A stretch of 37,435 nt of DNA from an uncultured Prevotellaceae bacterium. GTDB taxonomy: Bacteria > Bacteroidota > Bacteroidia > Bacteroidales > Bacteroidaceae. The notes under the pieces were generated by a model. The model ran no database searches. It had not been told where the DNA came from and saw only the letters and a program-made list of their open reading frames with translations. A program made the position numbers and the translations under genes. Shown here in pieces: positions 34,520 through 37,435 of the stretch (positions are counted from its first letter, which is position 1; every line of letters starts with the position of its first letter). Location of the stretch: the NCBI GenBank assembly GCA_902767045.1, contig CACXFT010000051.1, positions 1 to 37,435 on the forward strand, written 5' to 3'.

Positions 34520-34606
34520 GAAAAAGCGATGACCTTCTCAGGCAATCGCTTCAATCTTCAATAGGTATTAGTCCTCTTTAAGGTAAAAAGATTGTTTTCA
34601 GGATAA
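34520..34606 (-). ncRNA. Candidate small RNA, about 87 bases, between rplU and the GH2 gene
   Basis: A consensus promoter (34642-34612) on the minus strand is followed by no gene. The expected RNA begins near 34606. A first possible hairpin joins CAATCTT to AAGATTG (7 bases) about 30 bases apart. A second, terminator-like hairpin pairs AAGCGAT with ATCGCTT (plus coordinates 34524-34530 and 34545-34551), with an inner CCT/AGG stem, followed by a T run (plus 34521-34523). No ATG occurs in the expected transcript. Promoter, structure and terminator together make a separate small transcript likely. I do not recognise the RNA class. Confidence 0.6.
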
Positions 34607-34611
34607 CGTTG

Positions 34612-34642
34612 CAAAGATAAGGTATTTTTCTTTACCAACAAA
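34612..34642 (-). promoter_or_regulatory. Promoter of the candidate small RNA
   Basis: On the minus strand TTTG (34642-34639), a 19-base spacer and TATCTTTG (34619-34612) match the Bacteroidetes promoter consensus exactly. The nearest gene in that direction, rplU, has its own -7 element further on, after an intervening terminator. Confidence 0.75.
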
Positions 34643-34745
34643 GCTTTTTTGAAATTATTTTGTAAAAAAGTTTTTGTGTGCCCGCACAATTCTTAATCTT
34701 TCAACAAAAAACACAAACACACACACTTTTATCTTAAAATTGTGT

Positions 34746-34753
34746 TATCTTTG
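34746..34753 (+). promoter_or_regulatory. -7 element of the GH2 gene
   Basis: TATCTTTG at 34746-34753 matches TAnnTTTG; the -33 region is only TTTT. The start is expected near 34759, leaving an A+T-rich leader of about 40 bases before ATG 34801. Confidence 0.6.
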
Positions 34754-34800
34754 CAAGTGAAATCTATTAAAACGCGAGTATATTAAAAATATTAACTTAT

Positions 34801-37218
34801 ATGAAAAAGCAAATGTTAACGTCGTGGCTGCTATGTGCCAGCATTGTGTGTTTTGCACAGCCGCGCAAAGAGATTCAGTTAAGTCAGTGGCAGTTCTCAC
34901 GCAACATGCAGGCATGGGAGCAGGTTCGTGTGCCTCACGACTGGGCCATTAGCGGACCTTTCGATAAGAAATGGGACCTGCAGGTGGTGGCCATCGAACA
35001 GAACGGTGAAAAAGAAAAGTCGGAGAAGTCGGGCCGCTCCGGTGCCTTGCCTTGGATTGGCGAGGGGTATTACAAGACAACCATTCCCATCGACGCATCT
35101 TTCGGGCGAGCCGAACTTTGGTTCGACGGTGCCATGAGCGAACCTGTGGTTACTGTTAATGGGCACGAAGCCGGACATTGGGCTTATGGCTACAATGCTT
35201 TCCGCATAGATGTTACACCTTATTTATATATAGGGCGTGAAAATACCATCGAGGTGAAGCTCAACAACCGCGAGCAGAGTTCTCGTTGGTATCCCGGCGG
35301 TGGCCTTTACCGTCCGGTGAAGCTGGTGCTCACCAATAAGGCTTCCATCGACCCTTGGACCACCTACTTCAGAACACTCAGCGCGGGTGATGGCGAGGCT
35401 TGGGTGAGCCTTGAAACAAAACTGCGCGACATTGACAACGACAACAACTATAAGCTGCTTGTTACACTCACCGATGCCTCAGGCAATGAACAAAAACTCT
35501 ACGATGCCAAGCCGGTGGAGGGTAGCGTGAATGCCATTGCCCGCATAGAGAAAGCACAGCTTTGGTCGCCCGAGTCGCCTTCGCTCTATTCCATGAAGAT
35601 GCGCCTCTATCGTGGTGATGAACTTCTTGATGAGTATGTTCAGAAGGTTGGCTTGCGCACTATTAGTGTTGATGCCGAGCATGGTTTCCGTTTGAATGGC
35701 CAGAGCCGCAAGCTGCAAGGTGTGTGTCTGCATCACGACCTTGGTCCACTTGGTGCAGCAGTGAACAAAGCGGCGCTCATCCGCCAGGTGCGCATTCTCA
35801 AAGACATGGGGTGCGATGCCATTCGCACTTCTCATAACATGCCTTCCACCATGCAGATGGAAGTTTACGATTCTCTGGGCATGATGGTGATGGCAGAGAG
35901 TTTTGATATGTGGATTTATCCTAAATGCAAGAATGGATATGCCCGCTTCTTTAAGGAATGGAGCGGGCGCGACATTGAAAATCTTGTGCGAAACCACCGC
36001 AACCATCCCTCATTGGTGATGTGGTCGATAGGAAACGAAATTCCCGAGCAATGGAGCCAAGAGGGTGTGTATCATGCTCGCAGGTTGCAGAATATTTGTC
36101 ACCAGTTCGACCCTGCAACACCAGTAACACAAGGTATGGACAGAGTAGACAACGCTGTTCGCTCGGGCTTTGCCCAGGTGATGGACGTGCCCGGGTTCAA
36201 CTATCGTGTGCATAAATACGATGAAGCCTTCCCGCAGCTGCCGCAGGGTTTCCTGCTGGGGTCAGAAACGGCATCAACGGTAAGCTCACGCGGGGTGTAT
36301 AAGTTCCCCGTAGAGTATTCAAACCATAAGGTTTACGACGATGGGCAGTGCTCCAGCTACGATGTGGAATACTGTTCGTGGAGCAATCTGCCCGATGCCG
36401 ATTTTATCTTGCAAGACGACCGAAGCTGGACCATTGGTCAATTCGTGTGGACTGGCTTCGACTACTTGGGTGAGCCCACTCCCTACGACGGCTATTGGCC
36501 TTCGCGCAGTTCCTATTTCGGCATTTGCGACCTTGCCGGACTTCCCAAAGACCGTTACTATCTCTACCGTTCGGTGTGGAACAAGCGTGAGCACACCATC
36601 CACTTGCTGCCCCACTGGACATGGCCCGGCAGAGAAGGCGAGGTTACACCCGTTTACTGCTACACCGACTATCCTTCGGCCGAACTCTTTGTGAATGGTA
36701 AGAGTCAGGGGCGCATCACCAAGAATCCGAATCTCACCGAGCTCTACTCAGAAAAGTCGCTCGACCGTTATCGTTTGCGTTGGAACAATGTGCGCTACGA
36801 GCCGGGCGAACTGCGTGTGGTTGTTTACGATGCAGCCGGAAATGCTGCGGGCGAGCAAACACTGCGCACCGCTGGCAAGGCCGCAAAGCTGAAGCTCGAG
36901 AGCGACCGAACCACCTTGCATGCAGACGGTAACGATCTTGCCTACATCACCGTGTCGCTTGTAGACCGCAACGGCACTGAACTGCCAACGGCTACCGATC
37001 AGCTGGAGTTTCAGGTTACCGGTGCCGGCACATATCGTGCTGCCTGCAATGGCGATGCCACATCGGTTGAACCCTTCACCCAACCGAGCATGAAACTGTT
37101 CAGCGGCAAGCTGGTGGTAACGGTGCAGGCAGCTGCCACCCCCGGCAAGCTTCGCCTCACCGTGAAAGACAAAACCCGTTCCGGCATGAAAGCCTCTATT
37201 GACATTCCCGTTGAGTGA
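34801..37218 (+). CDS. Exported glycoside hydrolase family 2 (beta-galactosidase-like)
   Basis: An 805-residue GH2 enzyme. A signal peptide (about 1-19, ending VCFAQ) exports it. It has an N-terminal sugar-binding jelly-roll (about 25-185, with SRWYPGGGLYRPVKLVL), an Ig-like sandwich (about 190-290), and a TIM barrel (about 295-590) with acid/base E413 (SIGNEIPEQ) and nucleophile E489 (LLGSETAS). Then come a DUF4982-like domain (about 610-690, YPSAELFVNGKSQGR) and a C-terminal Ig-like domain (about 700-800). Such enzymes remove beta-linked galactose or related sugars (also glucuronic acid or mannose in other members) from host or plant glycans in the periplasm. The substrate is not certain. 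No SusC/D genes are next to it in the window. Confidence 0.9.
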   Translation: MKKQMLTSWLLCASIVCFAQPRKEIQLSQWQFSRNMQAWEQVRVPHDWAISGPFDKKWDLQVVAIEQNGEKEKSEKSGRSGALPWIGEGYYKTTIPIDASFGRAELWFDGAMSEPVVTVNGHEAGHWAYGYNAFRIDVTPYLYIGRENTIEVKLNNREQSSRWYPGGGLYRPVKLVLTNKASIDPWTTYFRTLSAGDGEAWVSLETKLRDIDNDNNYKLLVTLTDASGNEQKLYDAKPVEGSVNAIARIEKAQLWSPESPSLYSMKMRLYRGDELLDEYVQKVGLRTISVDAEHGFRLNGQSRKLQGVCLHHDLGPLGAAVNKAALIRQVRILKDMGCDAIRTSHNMPSTMQMEVYDSLGMMVMAESFDMWIYPKCKNGYARFFKEWSGRDIENLVRNHRNHPSLVMWSIGNEIPEQWSQEGVYHARRLQNICHQFDPATPVTQGMDRVDNAVRSGFAQVMDVPGFNYRVHKYDEAFPQLPQGFLLGSETASTVSSRGVYKFPVEYSNHKVYDDGQCSSYDVEYCSWSNLPDADFILQDDRSWTIGQFVWTGFDYLGEPTPYDGYWPSRSSYFGICDLAGLPKDRYYLYRSVWNKREHTIHLLPHWTWPGREGEVTPVYCYTDYPSAELFVNGKSQGRITKNPNLTELYSEKSLDRYRLRWNNVRYEPGELRVVVYDAAGNAAGEQTLRTAGKAAKLKLESDRTTLHADGNDLAYITVSLVDRNGTELPTATDQLEFQVTGAGTYRAACNGDATSVEPFTQPSMKLFSGKLVVTVQAAATPGKLRLTVKDKTRSGMKASIDIPVE

Positions 37219-37260
37219 TATAATTCAACTTTCGCAAGTAAAAAGCAGCCATGCGCCACA

Positions 37261-37277
37261 ATGCCCCATCGGGGCAT
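37261..37277. repeat. Perfect short palindrome after the GH2 gene
   Basis: ATGCCCC (37261-37267) pairs with GGGGCAT (37271-37277) around ATC. It lies 43 bases after the GH2 stop but has no T run, so it is a weak terminator; it may belong with the larger inverted-repeat element that follows. Confidence 0.6.
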
Positions 37278-37284
37278 GATTGGG

Positions 37285-37435
37285 GTAGCCAGCCATTCTT
37301 ATGGCTGGAGGGGATGATAGCTACCATTCATAGCGTGCCTTTAGGTACGCAACACAAACAAGTGGAATGTAGCGTACCTAAAGGCACGCCCGATAAGCAC
37401 CGTTCGTTCTTCCAGCCATAGGAATGGCTGGCTAC
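37285..37435. repeat. Nested inverted-repeat element at the right edge (REP/BIME-like)
   Basis: Outer arms of 25 bases, 37285-37309 and 37411-37435, are inverted copies with 24 of 25 bases matching. Each arm is itself an imperfect palindrome (CCAGCCAT/ATGGCTGG). Inside, GCGTGCCTTTAGGTACGC (37333-37350) and its perfect inverse (37372-37389) form an 18-base pair of arms. No gene is present. The shape resembles paired REP sequences or a small non-coding element mobilised in trans. The outer arm ends with the window, so the element may continue. Confidence 0.75.

Overview
The window looks like a Bacteroidales chromosome, most likely from the Prevotella/Segatella group. Several promoters fit the Bacteroidetes pattern TTTG-N18 to N20-TAnnTTTG, Shine-Dalgarno sites are mostly absent, and the housekeeping genes (yidC, pyrG, rplU, rpmA, mtaB) together with DUF3078, short ComEC and S9 peptidase proteins match that group. 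The genus is an inference.

Bases 1-21800 are a surface-polysaccharide (capsule or O-antigen) locus read entirely on the + strand, with tight and often overlapping genes. Its left part is worn. It holds the tail of an unidentified gene, an N-terminal scrap of an FrhB-like iron-sulfur protein and a scrap that looks like rmlD. A DUF262 + AlbA_2 fusion gene follows, which resembles a defence gene more than a sugar gene. Next come a Wzx flippase, two related ATP-grasp ligases separated by a membrane acyltransferase, and a sugar-transfer-associated ATP-grasp protein. Bases 8516-9205 are a second graveyard: a spare C-terminus of that last family, unrecognised fragments and the tail of a membrane protein. 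The rest of the locus holds WecE, an acyltransferase, a WecF-like GT56 enzyme, a GT4, a Wzy polymerase, a hexapeptide acetyltransferase, another membrane acyltransferase, three GT-A type glycosyltransferases (GT2-like, GT2, GT32), a second GT4, a second hexapeptide acetyltransferase and a WecG/TagA/CpsF enzyme. WecE, WecF and WecG families together suggest a repeat unit with Fuc4NAc (4-acetamido-4,6-dideoxygalactose), assembled on lipid and exported by Wzx/Wzy. No initiating transferase, dTDP-sugar genes or Wza/Wzc export genes are in the window.

Bases 21900-33720 are ordinary chromosome. A convergent terminator separates the locus from a minus-strand group (S9 peptidase, yidC, pyrG). Divergent from pyrG are a DUF3078 outer-membrane protein and a short ComEC. 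Then come a tiny repeat-bearing lipoprotein (minus), mtaB and a GT2.

Bases 33721-37435 hold rpmA and rplU (minus) with a possibly structured leader, a predicted independent small RNA at about 34520-34606 (minus), a secreted GH2 glycosidase (plus), and a nested inverted-repeat element that runs to the window edge.

The observations most worth following are the small-RNA unit, the three 8-base G/C tracts that all fall in acyltransferase genes, the 7-base repeat inside the wecG-like gene, the three ATP-grasp ligases, the DUF262-AlbA_2 fusion, and the two graveyards of gene fragments.
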